Positions 47,301 to 59,300 of a stretch of DNA of 64,000 bases are shown here, piece by piece (within the stretch, counting starts at the first letter, position 1; the number at the start of each line of letters is the position of its first letter). The stretch spans positions 40,230,551 to 40,294,550 of the forward strand of contig OX365945.1 in assembly GCA_947247005.1 (NCBI GenBank), given 5' to 3'. Source of the stretch: Spisula solida (Eukaryota; Mollusca; Bivalvia; Venerida; Mactridae). Made by a program: the position numbers and the translations under genes. The notes below the pieces were generated by a model. It was not told the DNA's origin, did no database searches, and saw only the letters and a list, made by a program, of their open reading frames with translations.

Positions 47301-50300
47301 TCTATGTTACCTGACCAATTTATATGAAAATCGGTCAGACAATAGTTTGATGTATTACAAATACATAACTATAAAAACATTAAACTCCAGGAAATATTTG
47401 GTCGAAAAAACATAGAAACCGTAATGTCACTATGGCTACACCGGCCCAACGTCATCACGGCGTCGTTACATATAACGCTATACATACTCATTGCGGTACA
47501 ATGTATAGTATATAACGCATTAAATGATTCTCAAAAAATAGCCATACAACAAGATACTCTTCATAAACCTGTCAACCAAAAATCAAAACTTTGCCTTTGC
47601 AACTTTCATGTAAAGTATAAGAATTAGCTGCCGGAGTACATTGATATTGATGGCGTAAAATGACGTTATTGACGTGGTACGGCCAACTCGCATGTCGGCA
47701 TTGTTTCACAAGCATTTGCAAAAACAGGTACCTGTTTTGTATGTCATTACATATTTGTTGTATTTTGCAATATAGACTCTGGTATTTTGAGACATTCCAT
47801 TCACAACACGACTTTTCGTCGCCGATTTCTGTATCACACTCATTTACAGACAACGACAGAATTTTGACGTTAAAATATTATTTTGAAATAATAGAGGTAA
47901 TGTTTAATAATTGTACATTCATAACTTGACCTTTTAAAAAATCATAACATCACAAACGCACGAATGGTACGTAATCGTTTGTTACGTGCAACGTTGGAAA
48001 ATATGAAATTTTGGGCCGCTTGACGTCGAGTGACGTTGCCATAGGAAACCACGCTCGTTCTGACTTTGGTTAATATTAATGATCAGCGGTGAATCGATTT
48101 AAAATACATTTATCTTCATATTTAGAAAGTTTCATCGACTTACGATTAAAGAAAACACAGCACTTTCCAGCGTATTTGTTGATCACCCCTCGTATTAAAC
48201 GCACTATACATGTACTTAGTTAATGAACTCCTACAAACTATACCCGTCATCAATCTGCAGTTGTTAAATAAGTATAAAGAATTTCAATTTGAGCATTTCT
48301 TTAAGATTTTTGTAAGCGCTTTGATAAAACAGTAATAATAATACCGATCAGTTCATTGCTTTTTGGTGGTAAAAGCGTTTCATAAATGATCAAGTGCCAG
48401 GGCCGAGATTCGATCTGTTGTTTAGATCGTTACCAACTCGACTGCTACACATCAACTAGTAGAGATATGTTAATATCAATAAGTATATAAAGGATATCAT
48501 GCCACTGGTTTACAACTGTCAGCTCAAACAGGAGAACGAAGGATTTGAGTATATCATTGAAGTTATTGTGACAATAATGATTGCGATAGAAGGCTGTATT
48601 TTTAAGTGCAGGATTTCCACAGAATTTGTCCCCAGGATTGGTTTCATTGTAACCATGGTAAGTAACAAGTCCGTGAAATATCTCCATACCAACGATAGCA
48701 AACATATAGTACAAAACCTAGAATAAATAAAATATAAGATTATAAGTAGATGTATGATGATATAATGAGACTCACTTATTACAATAATACCTAACTGAGA
48801 CCACATATTTGACCATTGGAACCTGGTCCTCTCCTTGAATCGGCCCTTGAGAATGAATGACAGTTTTTTCCTACGGAAAGATTTACGAAAAACATAGGTC
48901 CCCATGCTTAATTTTAAGTTACTGGTTACCAAGGGAGACGACCATGTTCCAAAAATACAGAGATCAGGTTCAATTTTAAAGCTCATGAATAAGTAACCAG
49001 AAAAAAACAAAGCTTACAATAATCATTCTTTATTCTGATACACATTAGTGTTTGAAACACGACAAAATTAAATCCAAAGCAATCACCAAGTAATTGTGGC
49101 CATGAGAAACAGATATTTACCCCTAAAAAGGTACTATTTATGTTAGTTTTCCCCGAATAAAAAAATGTACACAGACAGTGTACACTTAACAAATCTTATA
49201 AGTGTGCATGTATATATTTACCCATAACTCGGTCAATACGTGTTTGATTTTATTAAAATCTGATAGCAATTGTCACAAACAGAATAAACAAATGATGACA
49301 TCAGCAAAAGCTAATGTCACACGTTATTGTCGTGTGTTCATCGGGTGTTTATCAGGTTGTTAATGCAGCTATGTATCCTTTTTGCTAATCAAGTTCGAGA
49401 TAAAGTCTATTTACTTATCACGGAGACCGAAATAAAGAAAACAATGATAAATAAAGCCCAGTTTAGTTTTATAATAACCCACTTTATGTTAAAAAAATAA
49501 ATATTGGAAGAGTTACCTCCCTTTGACCATAAAGTTCAAACTGTAATTTTAAAAGTTAAAAACCACCATGTTGTTGGGTCAAAAAGCGCATAATTTTGTG
49601 GTTTTCTTTAATGAAACGATACATCTAAAATTCACCATAAAAAAGTAGTTTGCATCTACGCGTAAATTTCTCGTGCATTTTATGTGTTTGGATATTTCAT
49701 GGTTCAGTGATTCATTGTATTTAATTTAGAAGAAAAAAACTTTATTAATCTAATCTTGCGTTATTCGATAGCATATACACAAACTTTCAGGCAAAAATAT
49801 TCATAAATAAAAAAGTTATACGGTAAAAACACGCGCACACTTATAAGATTTGTTAAGTGTATGTCCTATTCCTCCCTTTATTTGAAACTGAATGCAATTT
49901 CCCGTATTAGGCAAAACCACTTGTTGTTTTCATAATAATCACAATTAAAAAAACCTTCAATAATTATCTCAATAAAACACGCACCATTATATGTACAGTA
50001 TAACCTGGTTTATCTGGCATCCCTGTGGACCAGGTGAGGGTGCCGGATTAAGCAGTGAGCCGGTAAAATCAGGTTTTATAGAAAAACATAATTACGTTGG
50101 TATACACATTATTTAACTTAAGAAACCATTTACGTAACTATGTCAATCCATGGGTTCTGGAACTTAAAACTCTTTAGACAATCTAGGATTTTCTTATTTA
50201 TGGAATAGTAACATTACAGATGCTCAAGTCATGACTTTGAAACAATGTTTGTATGATCAGTTTCTTCAGCAATGGTTTTCTGATATTTCAAATTTTTCAA

Positions 50301-53300
50301 AGTTAGAAGCATATAATGTTTTTAAAATAAATTTCCAAATCGAAAAATGTTTTACATGTAAAAATAATTCGAAACATAAAACTGCTTTAACACGATTAAG
50401 GTGTTCGTCACATAACGTACTTATTGAGGAAGGTCAGCACAGAAATATTAAAAGAAATCAACGTCTATGTACAAAATGCACTATGCAGTGCGTAGAAAAC
50501 GAATATCATTTTATACTAGTATGTCCATACACAATGTACTTTAATTAACAAACTTGCAAAATATATTTACCTAGCCAACAAGAGGTTAACAAAATTTATT
50601 TATTTCAAAACCTATCTAGTGCTTCATTTTATACAAATATATTATGTAAAGTTATTTATAATTATGGACTATGGTTTTCATTTGTATATAATAATGATGT
50701 ATATACAATACAATACAATACACTACAATACAATACAATACAATACAATACAATACAAAAACGTTTTTCAAAATAATTTATATTTATGAATTGTATACAT
50801 GCTTTTCTCATTGTTATCGCCATCTTGTAAGATAGAACTTCGTAAATGGCGATAAACTGTAAATAGTTTATGCAATAATGTTATGTTAAGTTCAAGCCTT
50901 GGTAAATCAAATAGAAATACAATGGAGTTCTGCCGGGACCGACAAACCATGCCGGTGTTAAAGACAGGTTGCCGGTAAAAAGTCCTTGATAAACCAACTT
51001 ATACTGTAGTAACACTAATTTATATAGAATTCACTTCTTTCTCACTAAAAACATAGATACTTCATGCATAAAGGTATGTGGAACTAAATATGTCTCTTAA
51101 CCCCGTAATTCGATAATGTATGTACGTAACGTCATAGGCGTTGCGTCAAATGCTGGCATTGTTAGCAGAAACTAACAATTGTTGGTCTAATGTCTATTTT
51201 TTTATTATACTGAGCAAAAGTTAAAAATGTAACAATATTTCCCATCCTTGTCAAGAACTAGAATTATCACTGTCGTGACCAGGGCCCCGTGGTAGCATGT
51301 CGGAAGAGGGGAGGAGTATTCATGAAGAAGTTTAAAAATAGTCATGTATACCAAGACAAGCATATCGCTAAAAATGATACTTACAAAAAGTACTCCACCG
51401 TATGTTGCCATAGATGGCCCAATATTCATTATAGTCATTAAAATCACTCTAAACCTACAACATAGAGAGAGGAGAGTAACATGTAGTTATAACTATTCAA
51501 TACAGATATGACTACTGAATTAACAGACACCATATCAAATACAGAAAAGTCGAGGTCCAATGGTAAGTGCATGTAATTCGGCATGTCATACCCTCCCATG
51601 AAATTTGGCAACAATTTCAATTTGCCTCCACATGTGCGTGAGGAGTTACTGGTGCCTAGTGGAAGGGCAAGTTGGTACTGGTTTAGATAAAGTCAAGGAA
51701 AACTGGTTAGGTGAATCAACCATCATAGTTATAAGTAATGTATTTTTTATTGAAAAATGGCATAACATCCAAATAAATATAAACATCAAAGACATAACAT
51801 ATTCATCACTAATATAGACTTTTTATAAACGATGCATATATTTTGGCACTTTCAAAGAGTTGGATATTACAGGGACGCATACTAACAATGATATTTCCAA
51901 AGTAACAAGAAAACAGAACAATCACTGGGTGACAATAGACTGATAAATAAGAAATGGGAAATAAATAAAAACTAATTATATGAAGGTAGTACGTACGTTA
52001 CCTTTTAATGCTGACAAATATTTTAACCAAACGCATCACTCTCAGTACAAGTAGGAGATCAAGAGTACTAAGTTCTTCTCCACCTAAACAATAAGAACAA
52101 AATCAACAAACATTATATACCGCTAACATACATGTATATAACATACATGTATTATGCTACAAGGTACTGATCCCTATCGCTCAAGATAAGTGACTAATTT
52201 GTTGACTTGACCTGGTTTCCTGGAATACTAGTAAGTGACGATCCAGTACTCACTAAACAACCTGTATACCAGTCAAGATAAGTGACTAACTAGTTGACTT
52301 GGCCTGTTTTCCTGGAATACTAGTAAGTGACCATCCAGTACTCACTTAACAACCTGTATACCAGTCAAGATAAGCAACTAACTAATTGAATTGGCCTGTT
52401 TTAAAGTTTTAATCTGGTATATTGTACAGACAATGTACCCGTTGTTTCTATCATATTTCAGGCAAACACGCAAATGCGCACACACGCACATGCTCACACT
52501 CACACTCACACACACACACCCCAAACCACATTGGCACGACCTTCGGATAAGCGTCGTATATGCTATTCATATCACAACAACTATACTTTATTTGATTAAT
52601 GTATAAAATGGTCATAAAACAAAAAACAACACCGTACGTTCTCCATCCCCAGATTCAACAGCTGTTGCAATAACCGCGCCAAATATAACCAAGAAGTCAA
52701 ATCTAAAACACATAAAAAGTCTATGATTATAATTATACTGAGCGACTAATTATTCACTAAATAAATGTATTATCCATCTACTATTCTACTACAATAGAGA
52801 TAAAACCAAATGTGCAACAAAATGAAACATCTGTGCTGTTATTTCAGGTTAAAAAAACGTTGTGATGATATGAATATACATAAAATTAAGCCCGATCTGT
52901 GAGGCAGCACCATTCAGATGAATGAACGCAAAGGTCATTTTTGACGCATAGATTTAGCGTCTTTCACGCATGTTTTATTTTTAATTGCGGTGCCGTATGA
53001 CCTCTCCACAGCGCCCTCCTGTTTAGCAACTACCTCTTAATACATAAACATTTATTCTTTTCACTAGACTTTGTAGCGCCACTACTTCTTAATTACGACC
53101 ACCTTTTGTAGCTCCTATTTGATGTTGCTATATAGAGGTTGTACTGTATATGCATTATTATTGTTGTTCTTAACACTTCAATGTATAAAACACTGTTCGT
53201 ATGTATTTTGCGCTACATTAATGATGTAACGTCTTTTGGCGCCACTGTGTTTATTATGCCTGATGACGTTACGTCACAATTATTGTTTGTATACTCATTA

Positions 53301-56300
53301 GGCGGCACTAAACAGTAAGCTAGCTTTGCATGTTTTTGGCCGGGTAGAAATTGAGCATTTTAGTAGATACAAGATGTTTTAAGAGCTTTTTGGACCGTAA
53401 ATAATTTATGGAGAATGGTTTTGAGGCTTGATTTTAATAATTTGATGATTTTGTAAAGTTTTGACAAGCGTTCAAGTGACCCTGATTGAAGCTTTTGGAA
53501 ATATTGTGTAAAAATGCGAAACTAGGGCTATTCTGACTTTTCATGGATATTTAATTCAGAAATCAAGGTGGGTTTAATGTTGCCATTTTACTCCAAAAAA
53601 GTGCTGGCTGACAGCTATATAGCTCATTGGATTTTGATTGCCTAATGGATGAGCTTCAAGAAGTTGTGCAGTGTATAGCACTAGTATTGGCGAGTAATTT
53701 TCTGTGGTAGTCTGAACAGTTCCCGAACTGGCCATTTTCAGCATCATTTTCCGACCGATAATGACCCATAGTTCCATAAGGCCTGTTTTCAAACAGTGAT
53801 GTATCTATTGGAAGATACTGTTTTTTTCTAATGCCTAGTTAATACAAATCAGAAAATGATATTAATTTGCTTCAGGCTGCTGTGAGGACATTTTGGGATA
53901 TCAAATTGTATTTGTAGACAGCGGACAGTTCACTGAGACTCTTATCTACTGTATAGTGCCGCCTTACCTGAAGAAGCCTTCTTGGCGAAAGGTTGTGATT
54001 AAATGAATATACATTAAATGTTATTCGTGTTTAGTGGTTATGTTTTATTTTGGTTATTTCAGGTTAACATTCATCAGGTCATACCATGTGTTATAAGGAC
54101 CACCAGCATTTATCAGGTCATACTATGTGTAATAGGGGCCACTAACATTCGTCAGGTCATACTATGTGTTATGGAGATCACCAACATTCATCAGGTCATA
54201 CTATGTGTTATGGAGATCACCAACATTCATTAGGTCATACTATGTGTTATAAGCACCACCAGCATTTATCAGGTCATACTATGTGTAATAGGGACCACCA
54301 ATATTCATCAGGTCATACTATGTGTTATGGAGATCACCAACATTAATCAGGTCATACTATGTGTTATAAGCACCACCAGCATTTATCAGGTCATACTATG
54401 TGTAATAGGGGCCACTAACATTCGTCAGGTCATACTATGTGTTATGTGGACCACTAACATTCATCAGGTCATACTATGTGTTATGGGGACCACTAACATT
54501 CACCGGGTCATACTATGTGTTATAAGCACCACCAGCATTTATCAGGTCATACTATGTGTAATAGGGACCACCAACATTCATCAGGTCATACTATGTGTTA
54601 TGGAGATCACCAACATTAATCAGGTCATACTATGTGTTATAAGCACCACCAGCATTTATCAGGTCATACTATGTGTAATAGGGGCCACTAACATTCGTCA
54701 GGTCATACTATGTGTTATGTGGACCACTAACATTCATCAGGTCGTACTATGTGTTATGGGGACCACTAACATTCACCGGGTCATACTATGTGTTATGGAG
54801 ATCGCCAACATTCATCAGGTCATATCGTGTGTTATGGGGACCACTAACATTCACCAGGTCAGTCAATGTGTTATGGAGATCACCAACATTCATCAGGACA
54901 TACTATGTGTTATGGAGATCCCCAACATTCATCAGTTCATACCGTGTGTTATAGGAACCACTAACATTCACCAGGTCATACTATGTGTTATGGAGATAAC
55001 CAACATTCATCAGGTCATATCGTGTGTTATGGGGACCACCAACATTCATCAGGTCATACTATGTGTTATGGAGATCGCCATCATTCATCAGGTCATACTA
55101 TGTGTTTTGGGGACAACCAACATTCATCAGGTCATACTATGTGTTATAAGGACCACTAACATTCATCAGGTCATATCGTGTGGTATGGGGACCACTAACA
55201 TTAACCAGGTCATACTATGTGTTATGGAGATCGCCAACATTCATCAGGTCATACTATGTGTTATGTGGACCACTAAGATTCATCAGGTCATATCGTGTGT
55301 TATGGAGATCAGTAACATTCACCAGGTCATACTATGTGTTATCTGGACCACTAACATTCATCAGGTCATATCGTGTGTTATGGAGATCACCAACATTCAT
55401 CAGGTCATACTATGTGTTATGGAGATCACCAACATTCATCAGGTCATACTATGTGTTATGGAGATCACCAACATTCATCAGGTCATACCGTGTGTTATAG
55501 GGACCACTATCATCCACCAGGTCATACAATGTGTTATGGAGATCACCAACATTCATCAGGTCATATCGTATGTTATGGGGACCACCAACATTCATCAGGT
55601 CATACTATGTGTTATGTGGACCACTAACATTCATCGGGTCATATCGTGTGTTATGGAGATCACCAACATTCATCAGGTCATACTATGTGTTATGGAGAAC
55701 ACCAACATTCATCAGGTCATACTATGTGTTATGGAGATCACCAACATTCATCAGGTCATACTATGTGTTATGGAGATCACCAACATTCACCAGGTCATAT
55801 CGTGTGTTATTGGGACCACCAACATTCATCAGGTTATAACCGCGTGTTAGGGACCACCAAACACAGGCAAATAAGTTGAAAATAAGGATAGGAAATACTT
55901 CTTTATCATGTGTCTCATTGCGAACAGATTACCAATATATAAATGCCACTTACATGTTCCAAAGGCGGCGGAAGAATTCCTTAGGTCCAAACGTGTACAG
56001 TTTACAAATAATTTCAAACATGAATATGGATAAAAAGAACCAATCAGATTCATCGATGTCAAACCCAATAAACCACGCATTCAGGAAAATCATGAAATCA
56101 AAGAATATCCTGAAGAATCTGTAAATGATAAAAAGAAATCGTAAACAAACTGCATGTTATTAGTATGTACGAGTGAACAATTTTAAACAAACCTTGTTCT
56201 GTACGAGGGGTGATATAGGCATATCGCTGGCTTAGAGTGAGAAGGTCGTAACGTTATAAGAATGATACATACATATACAGGCATTTGATATTTTTGTTTT

Positions 56301-59300
56301 GTTATTCGTTAACGTATTAATACAGCAAAAAATAAAAAATAAATATCTTCATAAGAAGACTGGAATAAAATAATATTGCCCCAAATGCCTTTTTTATTTC
56401 GATGACCACCAACCCACCAACACAGCTTCAGCTATGATAATACGAGTGTTTAATTATTCAGATTAAACGGACTGCGGTAATTATGGCATGATGACAAACT
56501 TGACCGTGTTCAATCTAAAGATGAAGACGTAACCGGTAGATGCTGTCAGCTTGGTGTTTCTAATACTATAATGTAATGCATTCGTTAAGGAGGTACGCGC
56601 ACCTTTGATCTAACGATTGAATTTTCCTTGAAACATCTTAAAATGACAGAACAATCTTCTAGAACAACATTGAAATCATAAAAATGAGATGTCACCAGGT
56701 TCGTTTTCGACATACATGGCTTTCTAATGACCTACCATTGTATTTTGTTCATTTTATCTATTTCCTGCATTTATGGCACCATTATGTTCTTTTTCAGATT
56801 TTGACTATATGAAACCACTTTTAAGCAATGCATGATATTTTATGACTTCCAATGTCATTCCTATTGCCATAAGTCACAATTCCGGCTGTCTGGTGAACAA
56901 ATTCAGTATTTGAGCATGATAAATAGTTACCCCACCCACTTGCAAAAAAGTGTGATTTTCAAATGAACGTCAAAAAATATCTAACCATCGAAAATAATTT
57001 AGAATTGGCCATAACTTGAGTATCAAATAGAACAGCAGCTTAATCAAATAAAAAATAGAGGTCATCAGCCTTTTTTGGGAGCTATTCATCAAAAAGTACT
57101 AATTATGAATAAATTTGCATAAAATTAACCTAATTTGCATATTGTAATGAAATAAAATTGTATTAAAAATATTTCAAAGTGTGGCTACTTCAAAAAACTA
57201 ACCGATGCACTACATATTATATATAAGCATATGCATTTGAACAATTGTAGGGACTTATTGTGAACCCATATTATTCACAATGTTGCCGTTCCCCACCAAC
57301 TTTTCATACATGCAAAAATAAAAAGTTAAAAAATATCTATATTGTGCAATAGTTTTATGTTTATTGTCATTAATCAACATTCATATGCGATCATTGAAAC
57401 TAAAATTCATGTTTGTTCTTATCTAATACGATTTTGAAATTTCACGCATGCGCACAAGGTAGCTCGGACCTCCTTAAGCAATTTTAGCATTAATTAGTTA
57501 GTGAAAATCACTCGTACTAGTACTCACTTATGTCTAACGCAGTGTCTGATGACGTAGCTAACTTTAGAGTTGTAATACGTAGGAATCTTCTTCTCTAGAA
57601 ACGTCAATCGTTCGTGTACCTCCGTGAGAGGGACTTGTAACAGGTTTATAAGGTTGAGAAAATCAGCCTTGTCTACAAATATACAGCAAACATGTATATT
57701 GATTTTTTTATGATAAATTGATACTCATATTGTCTTGGTTACCAAATATAAAATATTAGTGAAATATAAAACAACAAAGAATAATAATACTCGTACAAGC
57801 ACTTGTATCATAAGAACGATAACAATATGGCGATATTAGATGCTTGTAGACAAAAACATGTAACCAGTTAAAGAACTTAATGTTAACAAATATGCTAAGT
57901 TATTATAAAATCACACACTAGAGGATAAAGTTTATCATGAACCTGACAAACACAATCGTGATTATGTTTTACATTTGAGCTCCTGGAGCGACATTGACCT
58001 TTAAGATACTGATGTGATCTTTTTGTGCAACATGAACAATTGTGCTAGGTAAAATCCCACGATAGGAAACACTGTTATGGCCATACCGACTGAGAAATGG
58101 TCAGTTACACTAATATGTCAAAGACACAAACACATGAAAGGTAATATTTCTGTGTAGGCATGCCAAGAAACATAAGTTTTTAAACTGGATGAGCATAGTA
58201 TAGTATAGGATGTAAATATAATTATGGAGTTTACATTGAGAATCTATAGAGAGCAAGTCTTCAACTTACTGATATGTCCAGACGAATCTTTATCCAATAT
58301 TTTCATCAGTAGCTCTATCTGGTTCATACTTTTGTTGGGTAATACACGTAGCATGATTGTATTCCAAACTCTTTTGGTGATTATATCCTTACCGTCACAT
58401 GTTACCTTGAGGATCGCGAAAGCTTGTCGTAACTTCTTACGTTTGTTGAACACGGCATTCCGGATTTCATTCTACAAAGTCATATAATAAAGATATGATA
58501 AAATGAAAGCAGCAAGTAAACAGTTTCTTAACGGGTGGTATTCACGTGACTTCGTCCAGTATTTGAAACGCATAATGGCGGATATTCAGCCTCGGTTATA
58601 AGCACCTATTTTTCTTGGTTTTATATTTGTTACATCCTCGATATCAAAACGTCACATAGCAAATCGTACGCGCATTATTGTTAGGCGGTTTTTTTGTCTC
58701 GTACTTTGAACAGATTACGAGAACACTCAATTAATTTTATACAGGATTTCAACGCAAGACAGCACATATCGTATGACCTGTCGCTTAATTATTAGAAAGG
58801 CCTGTCTTCTACTACTCAAAATGTATGAAAACATATCAATATTTGATTAAGACTTGTATTATGTTTATTGTGTAAGATACAAACAGGTAAAATCTGGTTA
58901 TTTGTTGTGAAAAGATAAAAGTAAATACTTACTAATACCAAAGTACTGAAGTACTCAAAATTGGGGGATATCGCAATTCTTGGTAATAATATAGGGTTTA
59001 CATCTCACCAAACGGACCCATAAAGGCAATCCATCCATAAAAAGCCTAACGCGCCAGTTTCAACTGTAAAAGGGGGACTGATCAGCCTAGTTTTAGCTTA
59101 GAAAAGGTATTACAATATTAAGAATGACAGTAAATGGTTGTATCATGCAGCTGCACAAATAATGTTTGACGGTAGCAAACAAATATATAAATATATATAT
59201 GTAGATCTAATTGGATAACGGATGAATAGGCGCAACAAATATATAAAAAATAGGACAAAAAATTACACTAAGTCGTAATTCAATAGCTCTACGGCTGCAT

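Larger units (their letters stand above)
46508..48497 (-). other. U12-type AT-AC intron of the TPC gene
   Basis: The intron starts ATATCCTTT (48497 downward), identical to the minor-spliceosome donor consensus. It ends CCCTTAAC-GGTGTATAC with the branch-site word at 46524-46517. The presumed branch A at 46518 is 11 nt from the first exon base, inside the usual short U12 range. No GT or AG near either exon edge gives a sensible protein. The 1990-bp intron holds two MITE-like elements (46604-47030 and 47261-48192) and an isolated MITE end near 48311-48334. Confidence 0.9.
49996..51006. mobile_element. pogo/Tigger-like non-autonomous element
   Basis: Ends CAGTATAACCTGGTTTATC and (reverse complement) CAGTATAAGTTGGTTTATC with TA on both sides. 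Inside each end is a CCGG-rich stretch ('ggcatccctgtggacc', 'gccggt'). CAGTRNAACC..TTATC is the known pogo/Tigger terminus. It carries a LINE scrap instead of a transposase. Confidence 0.75.

Noticed and set aside
47572..47853. Minus-strand frame as a mariner transposase remnant
   Set aside because: No DDE/D spacing or HTH motif visible; treated as non-coding interior of the MITE.
48445..48497. Read-through of the TPC pore exon past 48498 (DILYILIDINIS..)
   Set aside because: It gives no S6 helix and stops, while the AT-AC junction restores a TPC-like sequence in phase.
48519..49010. 163-codon minus-strand frame overlapping the TPC pore exon
   Set aside because: It is out of frame with the exon. 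The RKKLSFILKGRFKERTRF part has no splice sites in phase and no TPC counterpart.
52391..52606. Frame through the CA-rich microsatellite (HTHML..TLTHTHPK)
   Set aside because: Low-complexity translation of the repeat inside a TPC intron.
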